Shown here: one piece after another, positions 9,677-19,892 of the stretch | How positions within the stretch are numbered: the stretch's first letter is position 1 | How the letters are laid out: each line of letters begins with the position of its first letter | DNA from: Sulfurivermis fontis | GTDB taxonomy: Bacteria > Pseudomonadota > Gammaproteobacteria > Thiohalomonadales > Thiohalomonadaceae | Direction: 5' to 3' | NCBI RefSeq assembly: GCF_004001245.1 | Contig: NZ_AP018724.1 | Span: forward strand, 1,418,501 to 1,482,500 | DNA length: 64,000 bases | Program-made: the position numbers and the translations under genes | The notes under the pieces: generated by a model | The model's input: only the letters and a program-made list of their open reading frames with translations | Told to the model about the DNA's origin: nothing | The model's database searches: none

Positions 9677-10650
9677 CGCACACCATGCTTCATCCCCTGT
9701 TGGGCAGCGCCCTGTTGCTGGTATCCCTGGTGCCGCAGGTATTCGCTGCGGATGACGCACCGAGTCCCCGTCTGTGGCTGGAGCGCATGTCGCAGGCGGC
9801 ACACCGGCTCGATTATGACGGTATCTTCGTCTATTCCCACGATGGTCACATGCAGACCATGCGCATCGTGCACAGCAGCCGCGACGGCAGCGAGCGCGAG
9901 CGCCTGTTGAGCCTGAGCGGCCCCTCCCGCGAAGTGATTCGTGACAACGATCGCGTCACCTGCATACTGCCCGACGACAATACGGTGGTGGAGGAGAGCA
10001 CCGGCCCCGCCCGTCGCCTACCCATCGACCTGCCATCACGGCTGGAGACGCTGGAGCGCTATTACAATTTCACTGATGCCGGCAGCGAACGTATCGCCGG
10101 CCATGATACCCGCAAGATTCTTATCACTCCGCTGGACCGTTACCGTTACGGCCACGCCCTCTGGCTGCATCAGGACAAGGGCCTGCTGCTGCGTTCCGAG
10201 CTCTATAACGAGGAGGGCCGGGTGGTGGAGCAGTTGATGTATACCGCCCTGGAGTTTCACGACCAACTCCCTGCCGCCCTGCTGGAACCGGAAACCCGTG
10301 GCCGCGATGTGGTCTGGCAGCGCGCAGCGCCGCAGGCGGAATGGCACGATGGCGCGGAACGCTGGACGGTCGGCGAGCTGCCCCCGGGGTTTGTGCTGGA
10401 AAACCACCGCCAACATGCCATGGCCGGTGACGCGCAAGTGGAGCATCTGTTGTTCAGCGACGGGCTGGCCTCGGTTTCGGTATTCATCGAGCCGGCCAGC
10501 GAGCAGGGCGAAGGGCTGGTGGGCAGCCTGCGCTTGGGGGCGGTCAACACCTTCAGCCGCAACCTCCATGGCTATTCGATTACCGTCATGGGCGAGGTGC
10601 CGCTGCTCACGGCGCAGCGTATCGCCGAGTCCGTGAGCCTGCGGGATTGA
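9673..10650 (+). CDS. rseB: Sigma-E regulatory protein RseB/MucB
   Basis: A 325-residue periplasmic protein with a Sec signal peptide ('LLGSALLLVSLVPQVFAADD'). The body matches MucB/RseB: 'WLERMSQAAHRLDYDGIFVY' at the start, a lipid-binding LolA-like N-terminal domain and a C-terminal domain ending 'YSITVMGEVPLLTAQRIAES'. The family protects RseA from cleavage until off-pathway lipoproteins or LPS accumulate. The start is a GTG in the overlap GTGA with rseA; an internal ATG four codons later is possible. Confidence 0.92.
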   Translation: MTHTMLHPLLGSALLLVSLVPQVFAADDAPSPRLWLERMSQAAHRLDYDGIFVYSHDGHMQTMRIVHSSRDGSERERLLSLSGPSREVIRDNDRVTCILPDDNTVVEESTGPARRLPIDLPSRLETLERYYNFTDAGSERIAGHDTRKILITPLDRYRYGHALWLHQDKGLLLRSELYNEEGRVVEQLMYTALEFHDQLPAALLEPETRGRDVVWQRAAPQAEWHDGAERWTVGELPPGFVLENHRQHAMAGDAQVEHLLFSDGLASVSVFIEPASEQGEGLVGSLRLGAVNTFSRNLHGYSITVMGEVPLLTAQRIAESVSLRD

Positions 10651-10653
10651 ACA

Positions 10654-11148
10654 ATGATCGAAGAGAACGGCCGGGTGGTGCGTACAGCGGGTGAATCGGC
10701 CTGGGTGCAGACGGCCCGGCGCTCCAGCTGCGGTAGCTGCTCGGCTCGCAGCGGCTGCGGTACCGGCGCCCTGGCGGGCCTGTTCGGAGCACGTCTGCAT
10801 GAGGTGGAGGTGCTGAACCCCATCGGAGCACAACCGGGAGAAGACGTCATTGTAGGCATCAGTGAATCGTTGCTGGTGCGCGGTTCGGTCATGCTCTATC
10901 TGGTTCCCCTGCTGGCCCTTGTCGCCGGGGCGCTGCTCGCCGAGGCACTGGCATCGCAGCTTGACATGACAGGCAGCGAGCTTCCCGCCATCCTCGGTGG
11001 TATCGCCGGTCTGGCTGTCGGCTTCCTCTGGCTGCGCTGGCGCAATCGGCGCTGGAGCAGTGATCCGGCGCAGCGGGCGGTTATAGTACGACGGGCCGCA
11101 CAGCCGGTGACCGTCAATTTTCCTTCCGGTAAATCCAATGCGAATTAG
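10654..11148 (+). CDS. rseC: SoxR-reducing system protein RseC/MucC
   Basis: A 164-residue inner-membrane protein. The N-terminal half contains the cysteine cluster 'SSCGSCSARSGCGTG', typical of RseC, and two adjacent transmembrane helices follow ('LYLVPLLALVAGALLAEAL' and 'LPAILGGIAGLAVGFLWL'). It sits in its usual place between rseB and degP. Its 3' end overlaps the degP start by 11 bases. Confidence 0.9.
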   Translation: MIEENGRVVRTAGESAWVQTARRSSCGSCSARSGCGTGALAGLFGARLHEVEVLNPIGAQPGEDVIVGISESLLVRGSVMLYLVPLLALVAGALLAEALASQLDMTGSELPAILGGIAGLAVGFLWLRWRNRRWSSDPAQRAVIVRRAAQPVTVNFPSGKSNAN

Positions 11149-12586
11149 ACCCATGACATTATCCAGAATCTCTCTTTCCTGGCTCCTTCTCCTCCTTCTG
11201 GTGCTGAGCGGCAGCGCATTGGCGCGGGAACTGCCCGATTTCACCGTGTTGGTGGAAAAGTACGGTCCCGCCGTGGTGAATATCAGCACCAAACAGAAAT
11301 TGAAGTCGCACCCGGCGCTGCGCCTGCCACGGGGGATGCCGATGCCTGAGTTTCCGGAAGACGGTCCCTGGGGTGACCTGTTTCGCCACTTTTTCGGTAA
11401 TCCCGGCGAGATGCCGGACCCGCAGGACGAGGAGGATGCCCGTTCACTGGGATCGGGCTTCATCATCGACAGCGAGGGCTACATCCTGACCAACAACCAC
11501 GTAGTGGACGGAGCTGACGAAATCCTCGTGCGGCTCAACGATCGCCGTGAACTGGTGGCGAAGGTGATTGGTGCCGACAAGCGCAGCGACCTGGCCCTGC
11601 TCAAGGTGGAGGCCAGCGGCCTGCCGGTGGTCAAGTTCGGCCAAGGCGACCAGATCAAGGTGGGGGAATGGGTGATGGCCATCGGTTCGCCCTTCGGCTT
11701 TGACCATTCGGTATCCGTCGGCGTGGTCAGCGCCCTGGGACGCAGCCTGCCCAGCGAGAGCTATGTCCCCTTCATCCAGACCGACGTGGCCATCAATCCA
11801 GGCAATTCCGGCGGTCCGCTGTTCAACCTGGATGGCGAGGTGATCGGCATCAATTCGCAGATCTACAGCCGTACCGGCGGCTTCATGGGGCTTTCCTTTG
11901 CCATCCCGGTGGACGTGGCCTTGGATGTGGTGGCCCAGATCAAGGACAAGGGCTATGTCTCGCGCGGCTGGCTGGGGGTACTGATCCAGGATGTGACCCG
12001 TGAGCTGGCGGAGTCCTTCGGCATGAAGCGGCCGGCCGGCGCCCTGGTGGCCAAGGTACTCAAGGACGGTCCGGCGGCCAAGGCCGGTATCGCGGTGGGC
12101 GATGTGATCATAGAGTTCGGCGGCAAGAACATCGACGCCTCGTCAGACCTGCCGCCGGTGGTGGGACGCAGCCCGGTGGGGGCCGACTCCCGGGTCGTGG
12201 TGATCCGTGACGGCAAGCGCAAGACGCTCACCGTGCGGGTGGAGGAGTTGCCCAAAGACGAGGAATTGACCCTGGCCGAGGGCAAGCCGGGTCTGAGCAG
12301 CGACAACCGTCTCAATCTGACCGTCACCGACCTGACCGCAGAGCAGCGCAAGGAACTGGGGCTGGAGCAGCGTCACGGCGTGCTGGTACAGGGCGTGGAA
12401 CCCGGCCCGGCCCAGGAAGCGGGGGTCCGCCGTGGCGATGTCCTGCTGAAGCTGAACAACGTGGATGTGGACAACGTGGCCCATTTCAACAAGCTGGTGC
12501 GCGACCTGCCGGCCGGCAAGTCGATTCCGGTGCTGGTGCAGCGTCGCAGCGGTCCGATCTTCCTGGCCCTGCGGCTGCCGAAATGA
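11138..12586 (+). CDS. degP: Periplasmic serine protease of the Do/DegP (MucD) family
   Basis: A 482-residue HtrA protease and chaperone. A signal peptide is followed by the trypsin-like domain with His in 'LTNNHVVDGAD', Asp in 'DKRSDLALLKV' and the nucleophile in 'INPGNSGGPLFN'. Two PDZ domains follow, at about 285-370 and 395-475 ('RGWLGVLIQDV'; 'GVLVQGVEPGPAQEAGV'). Location at the end of the rpoE-rse cluster matches mucD of Pseudomonas. An ATG five codons downstream (11153) would also leave an intact signal peptide. The stop overlaps the next start (ATGA). Confidence 0.95.
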   Translation: MRIRPMTLSRISLSWLLLLLLVLSGSALARELPDFTVLVEKYGPAVVNISTKQKLKSHPALRLPRGMPMPEFPEDGPWGDLFRHFFGNPGEMPDPQDEEDARSLGSGFIIDSEGYILTNNHVVDGADEILVRLNDRRELVAKVIGADKRSDLALLKVEASGLPVVKFGQGDQIKVGEWVMAIGSPFGFDHSVSVGVVSALGRSLPSESYVPFIQTDVAINPGNSGGPLFNLDGEVIGINSQIYSRTGGFMGLSFAIPVDVALDVVAQIKDKGYVSRGWLGVLIQDVTRELAESFGMKRPAGALVAKVLKDGPAAKAGIAVGDVIIEFGGKNIDASSDLPPVVGRSPVGADSRVVVIRDGKRKTLTVRVEELPKDEELTLAEGKPGLSSDNRLNLTVTDLTAEQRKELGLEQRHGVLVQGVEPGPAQEAGVRRGDVLLKLNNVDVDNVAHFNKLVRDLPAGKSIPVLVQRRSGPIFLALRLPK

Positions 12587-12831
12587 AGACGCAGCCGGCG
12601 CTGACGTTATATCTGCGCTACGGCTGCTCGCTCTGCGACGAGATGCTGGCGGCACTGCGGCCGCTGCAGCAGGAGTTGGGTTTCTACCTCGATATCGTAG
12701 AAGTCGAGGAGGAACCGGCACTGGAGCAGCGCTACGGTACCCGGGTGCCGGTGCTGACCTCGCCGCAGGGGGAGTTGTGCCAGTATTTCCTGGATGAGGA
12801 ACGCGTTCGCCGCTATTTCGCAGCCCTCTGA
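12583..12831 (+). CDS. Glutaredoxin-family (DUF836-type) thiol protein
   Basis: An 82-residue thioredoxin-fold protein with a CxxC motif near the N-terminus ('[11 protein letters not shown]') and a cis-proline region 'GTRVPVLTS'. It belongs to the small glutaredoxin-like family often found between degP/mucD and lepA. It overlaps the degP stop by four bases, so expression is coupled to the stress operon. Substrate unknown. Confidence 0.85.
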   Translation: MKTQPALTLYLRYGCSLCDEMLAALRPLQQELGFYLDIVEVEEEPALEQRYGTRVPVLTSPQGELCQYFLDEERVRRYFAAL

Positions 12832-12878
12832 TTTTCTGTACAATTTCGCCCACTTTGGCGCCCGCTGGGCGCCTCTTC

Positions 12879-12907
12879 GTTTTGTCCACGACTGGACTTA
12901 TGCCGCG
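12879..12907. repeat. Fragment of the MITE-like repeat upstream of lepA
   Basis: About 29 bases (GTTTTGTCCACGACTGGACT and following) match the interior of the long-form MITE (reverse strand of 51590-51620) at nearly every position. The similarity fades downstream. It may be an old truncated copy in the short gap before lepA. Confidence 0.5.
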
Positions 12908-12953
12908 GAGGCCACGGATGGCCGGGAGCGGCGCTTTTAGTGGAAACCCTTCA

Positions 12954-14759
12954 GTGAGCGACCTCGAGCACATCCGCAATTTTTCCATCATCGCCCATAT
13001 CGACCACGGCAAATCCACCATTGCCGACCGTTTCATCCAGGTCTGCGGTGGGCTGACCGAGCGCGAGATGGAGGCCCAGGTACTCGACTCCATGGACCTG
13101 GAGCGCGAGCGCGGTATCACCATCAAGGCCCAGAGCGTGTCGCTGGACTACAAGGCGCGCAACGGCGAGGTCTATCACCTCAACTTCATCGATACCCCCG
13201 GCCATGTCGACTTCTCCTACGAGGTTTCGCGTTCCCTGGCGGCCTGCGAAGGCGCGCTGCTGGTGGTGGATGCCTCCCAGGGCGTCGAGGCGCAGACCGT
13301 GGCCAACTGCTACACCGCCATCGATCAGGGACTCGAAGTGATGCCGGTGCTCAACAAGATCGACCTGCCGGCGGCGGACCCGCAGCGGGTGATCGCCGAG
13401 ATCGAGGAGATCATCGGCATCGAGGCCACGGATGCGGTCAAGGTCAGTGCCAAGACCGGCTTCGGTATCGAGGATCTGCTGGAGCAGTTGGTGGCGAAGA
13501 TTCCCGCCCCCAAGGGCGACCGTTCCGCCCCCTTGCAGGCGCTGATCATCGACTCCTGGTTCGACAACTACCTGGGCGTCGTGTCCCTGGTGCGCGTGAT
13601 GCAGGGTACCCTCAAGCCGAAGCAGAAGATCAACATCATGTCCACCGGCCGCAGCTACCAGGTGGACCGCGTCGGCGTGTTCACCCCCAAGATGAAGGAT
13701 ACGGCGGCGCTGGAGGCGGGTGAGGTGGGCTTCATCATCGCCGGTATCAAGGAGATTGACGGGGCGCCGGTGGGCGACACCATTACCCTGGCCGACAACC
13801 CGGCGCAGTCACCGCTGCCCGGTTTCCGCCCGGTACAGCCGCGCGTATTCGCCGGCCTGTTCCCGATCAGCGCCGAGGATTATGAGCACCTGCGCGAGGC
13901 GCTGGCCAAGTTGCGCCTCAACGACGCCGCGCTGTTCTACGAGCCGGAGACCTCGCAGGCGCTCGGTTTCGGTTTCCGCTGCGGCTTCCTCGGCATGCTG
14001 CACATGGAGATCATCCAGGAACGTCTGGAGCGCGAGTATGACCTCGACCTGATCACCACCGCGCCCACCGTGGTGTATGAGGTGGTCACCACCAAGGGCG
14101 AGATACTCAAGGTCGACAATCCGGCCAATCTGCCCGAGCCCAACTACATCGCCGAGATCCGCGAGCCGATCATCACCGCCAACATCCTGGTGCCGCAGGA
14201 TTACCTGGGCAACGTGCTGACCCTGTGCACGGAAAAGCGCGGTGTGCAGAAGAACATGCAGTTCGCCGGCAAGCAGGTGTCGGTCAATTACGAGCTGCCG
14301 CTCAACGAGGTGGTGCTCGATTTCTTCGACCGCCTGAAGTCGTGCAGCCGCGGCTTCGCCTCCATGGACTATCACTTCACGCGCTTCCAGGCGGCCAACC
14401 TGGTCAAGCTGGACATCTTGATCAATGGCGAGAAGGTCGATGCCCTGGCGGTTATCGTGCATCGCGATCAGGCGCAGGTGCGTGGACGTGAGCTGGCCGA
14501 GAAGATGCGGGAGCTGATTCCGCGCCAGATGTTCGATGTGGCGATCCAGGCGGCCATCGGCTCCCATATCATCGCCCGTACCAACGTCAAGGCCATGCGT
14601 AAGAACGTCTTGGCCAAGTGCTACGGTGGCGACATCACCCGCAAGCGCAAACTGCTGGAAAAGCAGAAGGCCGGCAAGAAGCGCATGAAGCAGGTCGGTA
14701 CAGTCGAAATCCCGCAGGAGGCCTTCTTCGCCGTCCTGCATGTAGGCAAAAAGGGTTAA
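12954..14759 (+). CDS. lepA: Elongation factor 4 (LepA)
   Basis: A 601-residue ribosomal GTPase. G motifs are present: 'AHIDHGKST', 'DTPGH', 'NKIDLP' and 'SAKTGFG'. The LepA-specific C-terminal domain follows and ends '[20 protein letters not shown]'. The GTG at 12954 gives the family N-terminus '[18 protein letters not shown]'; the frame is open 33 codons further up, but that stretch covers the MITE fragment and is not family-like. It is two bases upstream of lepB, the classic lepAB pair. Confidence 0.96.
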   Translation: MSDLEHIRNFSIIAHIDHGKSTIADRFIQVCGGLTEREMEAQVLDSMDLERERGITIKAQSVSLDYKARNGEVYHLNFIDTPGHVDFSYEVSRSLAACEGALLVVDASQGVEAQTVANCYTAIDQGLEVMPVLNKIDLPAADPQRVIAEIEEIIGIEATDAVKVSAKTGFGIEDLLEQLVAKIPAPKGDRSAPLQALIIDSWFDNYLGVVSLVRVMQGTLKPKQKINIMSTGRSYQVDRVGVFTPKMKDTAALEAGEVGFIIAGIKEIDGAPVGDTITLADNPAQSPLPGFRPVQPRVFAGLFPISAEDYEHLREALAKLRLNDAALFYEPETSQALGFGFRCGFLGMLHMEIIQERLEREYDLDLITTAPTVVYEVVTTKGEILKVDNPANLPEPNYIAEIREPIITANILVPQDYLGNVLTLCTEKRGVQKNMQFAGKQVSVNYELPLNEVVLDFFDRLKSCSRGFASMDYHFTRFQAANLVKLDILINGEKVDALAVIVHRDQAQVRGRELAEKMRELIPRQMFDVAIQAAIGSHIIARTNVKAMRKNVLAKCYGGDITRKRKLLEKQKAGKKRMKQVGTVEIPQEAFFAVLHVGKKG

Positions 14760-14761
14760 GC

Positions 14762-15571
14762 ATGGATTTCCCCCTGATATTGGTACTGGCCACGGCGATA
14801 ACCGGTGTCATCTGGTTGCTCGATGCTCTGCTGTGGGCACCGAAGCGGCGGGCGCACAGCGCAGCCGACGCTGTATCCGGCAGCGCCCTGCAGACCGAGA
14901 CGGAGAAGCCGCCCTATCTGGTCGAACTGTCCCGTTCCTTTTTCCCGGTGATCCTGGTTGTTTTGCTGATCCGCTCCTTTGTGGTCGAGCCGTTCCGTAT
15001 TCCTTCCGGCTCGATGATGCCCACCCTGCTGGTGGGGGACTTCATTCTGGTGAACAAGTTTGCCTATGGTCTGCGTCTGCCGGTGCTCAATACCCGGATC
15101 CTGGAGCTCGGAACGCCGCAGCGCGGCGACATCATCGTGTTCCGGTATCCGGAGGATCCGCGGGTCGATTACATCAAGCGCGTCATCGGCGTACCGGGCG
15201 ATACGGTGGCCTATCGCAACAAGGTGCTCTACATCAATGGACAGATCGCTCAGCAGCAACCGGAGGGGACCTATGTTGGTACTGGCTCCGGGGCGGTTAT
15301 GACTGGTGCCAGCGTGCGCCGGGAGAATCTGGCCGGTATCAGCCATCAGATCCTGGTATTACCGGAAGGGTTCGAGCATGGCTTTGAGTATACTGTGGGT
15401 CAAGGACAGTATTTCGTCATGGGCGACAATCGCGACAACAGCCGCGACAGCCGCTTCTGGGGCACGGTGCCGGAGGCGAACCTGGTAGGCAAGGCATTCT
15501 TCATCTGGATGAACTGGGATTCGGCAGCCGGCCACATCGACTGGAGCCGCATCGGTAATGGTATCGAATAG
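14762..15571 (+). CDS. lepB: Signal peptidase I
   Basis: A 269-residue membrane protease that removes Sec and Tat signal peptides in the periplasm. There are two N-terminal transmembrane helices. The catalytic serine is at about residue 84 in 'PSGSMMPTLLVGD' and the general-base lysine at about 139 in 'VDYIKRVIGVPGD'. The box E motif is 'GDNRDNSRDSR'. Start ATG two bases after lepA. Confidence 0.96.
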   Translation: MDFPLILVLATAITGVIWLLDALLWAPKRRAHSAADAVSGSALQTETEKPPYLVELSRSFFPVILVVLLIRSFVVEPFRIPSGSMMPTLLVGDFILVNKFAYGLRLPVLNTRILELGTPQRGDIIVFRYPEDPRVDYIKRVIGVPGDTVAYRNKVLYINGQIAQQQPEGTYVGTGSGAVMTGASVRRENLAGISHQILVLPEGFEHGFEYTVGQGQYFVMGDNRDNSRDSRFWGTVPEANLVGKAFFIWMNWDSAAGHIDWSRIGNGIE

Positions 15572-15592
15572 GGAACAGGAGGCGTGAGGAAG

Positions 15593-15970
15593 ATGACTCG
15601 GGTGAAGCAGCGTCAGGCGGGGCTGACTTTGGTGAGCTGGATGGTGATCTTTGTGATCGCCGGTATACTGGCCATGGGCTTCCTCAAGTTGTTCCCGGTG
15701 TACATGGAGCATCTCGGTGTGACCTCGTCTCTGGAGTCTCTTTCCACTAATCCCTCCCTGCGCGGCAGCAGTCCAGCGGAGATACGTGACGCCTTGATGA
15801 AGCGTATGGAAGTCAATGATGTCAACCGGGTGAAGCGAGATGACATTACCATCGAGCGTGACGGAGCCGTTTACAAAGTAACTGTTGCCTATGAAGTGGT
15901 CGTGCCGTTTGTGCACAACATCAGCTTTCTGGTCAGTTTCGAAGACGTCGCGGAGGTCGCAGCGCGTTGA
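15593..15970 (+). CDS. DUF4845 family protein
   Basis: A 125-residue protein with one N-terminal transmembrane helix following a short basic stretch ('[19 protein letters not shown]' region, pilin-like in appearance) and a small periplasmic domain. DUF4845 proteins are regularly found between lepB and rnc in gammaproteobacteria; function unknown. ATG 15593 is preferred over GTG 15584 because the AGGAGG at 15577-15582 is ten bases before the ATG. The TGA stop overlaps the rnc TTG start. Confidence 0.85.
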   Translation: MTRVKQRQAGLTLVSWMVIFVIAGILAMGFLKLFPVYMEHLGVTSSLESLSTNPSLRGSSPAEIRDALMKRMEVNDVNRVKRDDITIERDGAVYKVTVAYEVVVPFVHNISFLVSFEDVAEVAAR

Positions 15971-16638
15971 ACCTGGATAGGCTCTGCCGCAGTCTCGGCT
16001 ATACGTTTCGTGATACGAGTCTGCTGGAAACGGCGCTTACCCACCGCAGTGTCGGCAGCCGCAACAACGAGCGTCTGGAGTTTCTTGGCGATGCTGTGCT
16101 CAGCTTTGCCATTTCCGCCGAGTTGTACCGGCGTTTTCCCGCCGTCAACGAGGGTACGCTGAGCCGTCTGCGCGCCTCGCTGGTGAAGGGGGACACCCTG
16201 GCCCGTATTGCCCTTGACCTCGAGATCGGGGAGTATCTCCACCTCGGTTCCGGTGAGATGAAGAGCGGCGGATTCCGCCGTGAGTCGATCCTGGCAGACG
16301 CGCTGGAGGCGATCTTCGGCGCGGTCTATCTCGACAGCGACATCGAACGGGCCCGGCAAGTGATCCTGGCGTTGTATGATGATCGTATCGAGGCCGTACA
16401 GCCGGCGGCCAATCTCAAAGACCCCAAGACCCGCCTGCAGGAGTATCTGCAGGCCCGCCGTCTGCCTCTGCCGACCTACAACGTCATTGCGATGGATGGC
16501 GAGGCGCACGAGCAGACCTTTACCGTCACCTGCGCTGTCGAAGGACTGGCAGAACCCACCGTCGCCTCCGCCGCGAGCCGCCGCAAGGCCGAGCAGGCGG
16601 CGGCAGACCTTGCCTTGCGAGCCCTCGAACATGACTGA
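15967..16638 (+). CDS. rnc: Ribonuclease III
   Basis: A 223-residue dsRNA endonuclease processing rRNA and other transcripts. The signature '[13 protein letters not shown]' is near residue 37 and the metal-binding '[14 protein letters not shown]' further on. A double-stranded RNA-binding domain occupies the C-terminal 70 residues, ending '[20 protein letters not shown]'. The start is a TTG in the overlap TTGA with the previous gene, which probably keeps expression low. The end overlaps era by eight bases. Confidence 0.96.
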   Translation: MNLDRLCRSLGYTFRDTSLLETALTHRSVGSRNNERLEFLGDAVLSFAISAELYRRFPAVNEGTLSRLRASLVKGDTLARIALDLEIGEYLHLGSGEMKSGGFRRESILADALEAIFGAVYLDSDIERARQVILALYDDRIEAVQPAANLKDPKTRLQEYLQARRLPLPTYNVIAMDGEAHEQTFTVTCAVEGLAEPTVASAASRRKAEQAAADLALRALEHD

Positions 16639-17533
16639 AACCGAAGCCTTCCGTTGCGGTTACGTCGCCCTGGTCGGCCGGCCCAATGTCGGTAAATCGA
16701 CGCTGATGAACCACCTCATCGGCCAGAAGATCAGCATCACCTCCAGCAAGCCGCAGACCACGCGCCATCGCATCATCGGTATCAAGACCGAGGCGGATTA
16801 TCAGGCCGTCTTCGTCGACACGCCGGGGTTGCACCGGCATGCCAAAAAGGCGGTCAACCGCTACATGAACCGCACGGCCAAGAGCACGCTGGCGGATGTC
16901 GATCTGATCATCTTCGTGGTGGAGGCCGGACGCTGGACCGAGGATGACGAGAATGTCCTGCGCCAGCTCCGTACCGTCGCGGTGCCGGTGGTGTTGGCGG
17001 TGAACAAGATCGATCACATCAAGGACAAGACCGAGCTGTTGCCGCTGTTGCAGAATCTGGGGCGCAAGATGGATTTTGCCGCGCTGGTGCCGGTGTCGGC
17101 CCTGCGCCGCAACAATCTGGAAGAACTGGAAAAGGTGGTGGCCGCGCACCTGCCGGAGAACCCGCCGTTCTATGCCGAAGATCAGATCACCGATCGCAGC
17201 TCACGCTTTCTTGCCGCCGAGATCGTGCGCGAGAAACTGATGCGTACCCTGGGTCAGGAGCTGCCGTATGAGCTGACCGTGGAGATCGAGCAGTTCAAGG
17301 AGGAGGATGGCCTGCTGAATATCGCTGCCGTGATCTGGATCGAGCGCGACAGCCAGAAGCCCATCGTCATCGGCAAGGGTGGCAGCGTGCTGAAGAAGGT
17401 CGGCCAGTTGGCACGCACCGACATGGAGAAGCTGTTCGAGAGCAAGGTGTATCTGCAGTTGTGGGTCAAGGTGAAGGAGGGCTGGTCGGACGACGAGCGC
17501 GCCCTCTCCAGCCTGGGCTATACGGAAGATTGA
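16631..17533 (+). CDS. era: GTPase Era
   Basis: A 300-residue GTPase involved in 16S rRNA maturation and 30S assembly. G1 is '[16 protein letters not shown]', followed by 'DTPGLH', 'NKIDHI' and a C-terminal KH domain with '[13 protein letters not shown]'. The ATG lies within the 3' end of rnc; upstream open frame is a shadow of rnc. The rnc-era-recO order is conserved in proteobacteria. Confidence 0.97.
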   Translation: MTETEAFRCGYVALVGRPNVGKSTLMNHLIGQKISITSSKPQTTRHRIIGIKTEADYQAVFVDTPGLHRHAKKAVNRYMNRTAKSTLADVDLIIFVVEAGRWTEDDENVLRQLRTVAVPVVLAVNKIDHIKDKTELLPLLQNLGRKMDFAALVPVSALRRNNLEELEKVVAAHLPENPPFYAEDQITDRSSRFLAAEIVREKLMRTLGQELPYELTVEIEQFKEEDGLLNIAAVIWIERDSQKPIVIGKGGSVLKKVGQLARTDMEKLFESKVYLQLWVKVKEGWSDDERALSSLGYTED

Positions 17534-17545
17534 CGGTACGCAGCC

Positions 17546-18292
17546 ATGCGGGCCGAGCTGCGCCCTGCCTATGTCCTGCATCGCCAGCCCTACCGCGAAA
17601 GCAGCCTGTTGCTGGAGGCCTTCAGCCTCGATGTGGGTCGCGTCGGCCTGGTGGCGCGCGGTGCGCGTAGCGGCAAGGGTGGCAAGGCCGGCCTGTTGCA
17701 ACCATTCGTGCCCTTGCTCCTGTCCTGGTCGGGACGCGGCGAGCTGGCCACGCTGACCGGTGCGGAGGGCCGTGGCGGTCTGGCGCCCTTGACCGGCACT
17801 GCCCTGATCAGCGCCTTCTATCTCAACGAACTGCTGCTGCGTCTGCTGCAACGCCACGATCCACACGAAGAGTTGTTTCATGCCTACGAACTGGCCCTGC
17901 AGCGTCTGGCCGCCGTGCCACAGCAGCCGGAGTGGACGTTGCGCCTGTTCGAGAAGGCCTTGCTGCAGGAGCTGGGCTATGGCCTGCTGCTGGAGCACGA
18001 GGCGCATAGTGGCAGTGCGATTCAACCGGAACGGCGCTATTGCTACCATGTGCAGCAGGGGCCGTTGCCCGCCGACGCTGCGATGCAAGCAGGACCTGTG
18101 CTGCACGGTGCCACCCTGTTGGCGCTGGCGGCAGAGCAGGGGGCCGATGAGCGCGTGCTGGTCGAGGCCAAGACCCTGATGCGCACCATTCTGGCCCAGT
18201 ATCTGGGCGCGCGGCCGCTGCGCAGTCGTGAACTTTTTCGCCAGACCTATGCCGGCCGGGCCACGCCGCCCGCGGCAGACCACGAGGACTAG
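17546..18292 (+). CDS. recO: DNA repair protein RecO
   Basis: A 248-residue recombination mediator that loads RecA with RecR. The N-terminal OB-fold begins '[20 protein letters not shown]', followed by the typical '[19 protein letters not shown]' and a helical C-terminal half with '[20 protein letters not shown]'. Four-cysteine zinc finger residues are not present, as in other gammaproteobacterial RecO. Confidence 0.95.
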   Translation: MRAELRPAYVLHRQPYRESSLLLEAFSLDVGRVGLVARGARSGKGGKAGLLQPFVPLLLSWSGRGELATLTGAEGRGGLAPLTGTALISAFYLNELLLRLLQRHDPHEELFHAYELALQRLAAVPQQPEWTLRLFEKALLQELGYGLLLEHEAHSGSAIQPERRYCYHVQQGPLPADAAMQAGPVLHGATLLALAAEQGADERVLVEAKTLMRTILAQYLGARPLRSRELFRQTYAGRATPPAADHED

Positions 18293-18296
18293 AGCC

Positions 18297-19064
18297 GTGA
18301 ATCCGTTGCATGAAATCCTGCTCGGCGTGAATATCGACCACGTCGCCACCCTGCGCCAGCAGCGCGGCACCCGTTATCCCGATCCCATCCAGGCCGCCAT
18401 CGAGGCCGAGCAGGCCGGTGCCGACAGCATCACCCTGCACCTGCGCGAGGATCGCCGCCATATCCAGGACCGCGACGTGGAGATGCTGGCCGGCATTCTG
18501 CAGACGCGCATGAATCTGGAGATGGCGGTGACCGAGGAAATGCTCGCCATCGCCGAGCGCATCAAGCCGGCAGACTGCTGCCTGGTGCCGGAGCGCCGCG
18601 AGGAGCTGACCACCGAGGGCGGTCTCGATGTCGCCGGACAGAAGGAGCGCATCCGCGAGGCCTGCCAGCGCCTGGCCGATGCCGGAGTGCGCGTATCGCT
18701 GTTCATCGACGCCGATCCGCGCCAGGTGGAAGCCGCCGCTGCCTGTGGTGCGCCGTGCATCGAAATCCATACCGGCCACTATGCCGATCTGAGCGAGCGC
18801 GATGCCGTGGCGGCCGAATTGGCGCGCATCGAGCGTGCCGTGGCCATCGGCCAGCAGGTCGGCCTGCGCGTCAATGCGGGCCACGGCCTGCACTACCACA
18901 ACGTCGCGCCCATCGCCCGCATGACCGGCATCCATGAACTCAACATCGGCCACGCCATCGTGGCCCGCGCCCTGTTCACCGGCTTCCAGGGCGCGGTGGC
19001 CGAGATGAAACGGCTGATGGTGGAGGAGCGCCGGCAGGCGCTGGCCGCGGCATTGCGCGGATGA
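18297..19064 (+). CDS. pdxJ: Pyridoxine 5'-phosphate synthase
   Basis: A 255-residue TIM-barrel enzyme for the last step of de novo vitamin B6 synthesis. Motifs: '[17 protein letters not shown]', '[12 protein letters not shown]', '[18 protein letters not shown]', 'IEIHTGHYA' and '[11 protein letters not shown]'. The start is GTG 18297, five bases after the recO stop. The end overlaps acpS (ATGA). Confidence 0.96.
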   Translation: MNPLHEILLGVNIDHVATLRQQRGTRYPDPIQAAIEAEQAGADSITLHLREDRRHIQDRDVEMLAGILQTRMNLEMAVTEEMLAIAERIKPADCCLVPERREELTTEGGLDVAGQKERIREACQRLADAGVRVSLFIDADPRQVEAAAACGAPCIEIHTGHYADLSERDAVAAELARIERAVAIGQQVGLRVNAGHGLHYHNVAPIARMTGIHELNIGHAIVARALFTGFQGAVAEMKRLMVEERRQALAAALRG

Positions 19065-19441
19065 TCTACGGCATCGGCACCGATATCGTCGCGGTGGCGC
19101 GCATGGGCCGCGCCCTGCAGCGTCATGGCGCGCGCTTTGCCGAGCGTATCCTGGGCGCGGCGGAGCTGGCTGATTTTCAGGTCGCCGTTCATCCGGCCCG
19201 TTTCCTCGCCAAGCGGTTTGCCGCCAAGGAGGCCGCCTCCAAGGCCCTGGGAACCGGTTTCAGCCAGGGATTGTCGCTGCACGACATCTGTGTGGCCCAC
19301 GATGCCGCAGGCAAGCCCATGCTGCACTTCAGCGGCCGCGCCCTCGACTTGCTCGAAGCCCGCGGCATCGGCGAACACTTTCTCAGCCTGGCCGATGAGC
19401 ATGATTACGCCATCGCCTATGTCACCTTGTTGCGGCGCTAG
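19061..19441 (+). CDS. acpS: Holo-[acyl-carrier-protein] synthase
   Basis: A 126-residue phosphopantetheinyl transferase that activates ACP for fatty acid synthesis. '[14 protein letters not shown]' holds the magnesium-binding aspartate, and '[19 protein letters not shown]' the catalytic Glu-Lys block. It overlaps the pdxJ stop, the usual pdxJ-acpS pair. Confidence 0.96.
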   Translation: MIYGIGTDIVAVARMGRALQRHGARFAERILGAAELADFQVAVHPARFLAKRFAAKEAASKALGTGFSQGLSLHDICVAHDAAGKPMLHFSGRALDLLEARGIGEHFLSLADEHDYAIAYVTLLRR

Positions 19442-19468
19442 GTCCGCGCAAGACAGGAGCAACATTCC

Positions 19469-19888
19469 ATGCTGGAGTACGTCTTTTTCGACACCGGGGT
19501 ACGTGAGCGCTTCGTGGAGTTTCTGCGCGGTCATGGCGTCGAGGCCGAACTGTCCGAAGCCGATGGCTTCATCGCGGCGATCCCGGAAGACATCGACGAT
19601 GAACTGTCGGATCGCATCGATGAGGTGTATGACCGCCTGCTGCAGGACGACGCGGATTTGCTGGAGAGCAGCGAGGGCGGCCTGGAGAAACACGCTGCCG
19701 GTGTACGCGTGCTGCTTTCCGACGGCACGCCCTGCATGGTGCGCCTGGCTCCGGAGTTGTTGGCGCGGCTGCTAGGCTGCATCACCCTGGAGGAACTGCG
19801 CGACATGGTGCAGGAGATTGCGCTGCAGGTGGAGGACCCGGACGATCTGCCGGTGTGTCACACCCGCGAACGCAAGACCGGCCAGTGA
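19469..19888 (+). CDS. Conserved hypothetical protein
   Basis: A 139-residue acidic soluble protein beginning 'MLEYVFFDTGVRERFVEFLR', preceded by a good ribosome site (GGAGC). It has no signal peptide or membrane helix, and no motif I can assign. Proteins of this kind occur near acpS or Fe-alcohol dehydrogenase genes in sulfur-oxidising gammaproteobacteria, as far as I recall. It ends four bases before the dehydrogenase start and is likely cotranscribed with it. Confidence 0.7.
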   Translation: MLEYVFFDTGVRERFVEFLRGHGVEAELSEADGFIAAIPEDIDDELSDRIDEVYDRLLQDDADLLESSEGGLEKHAAGVRVLLSDGTPCMVRLAPELLARLLGCITLEELRDMVQEIALQVEDPDDLPVCHTRERKTGQ

Positions 19889-19892
19889 CGCC

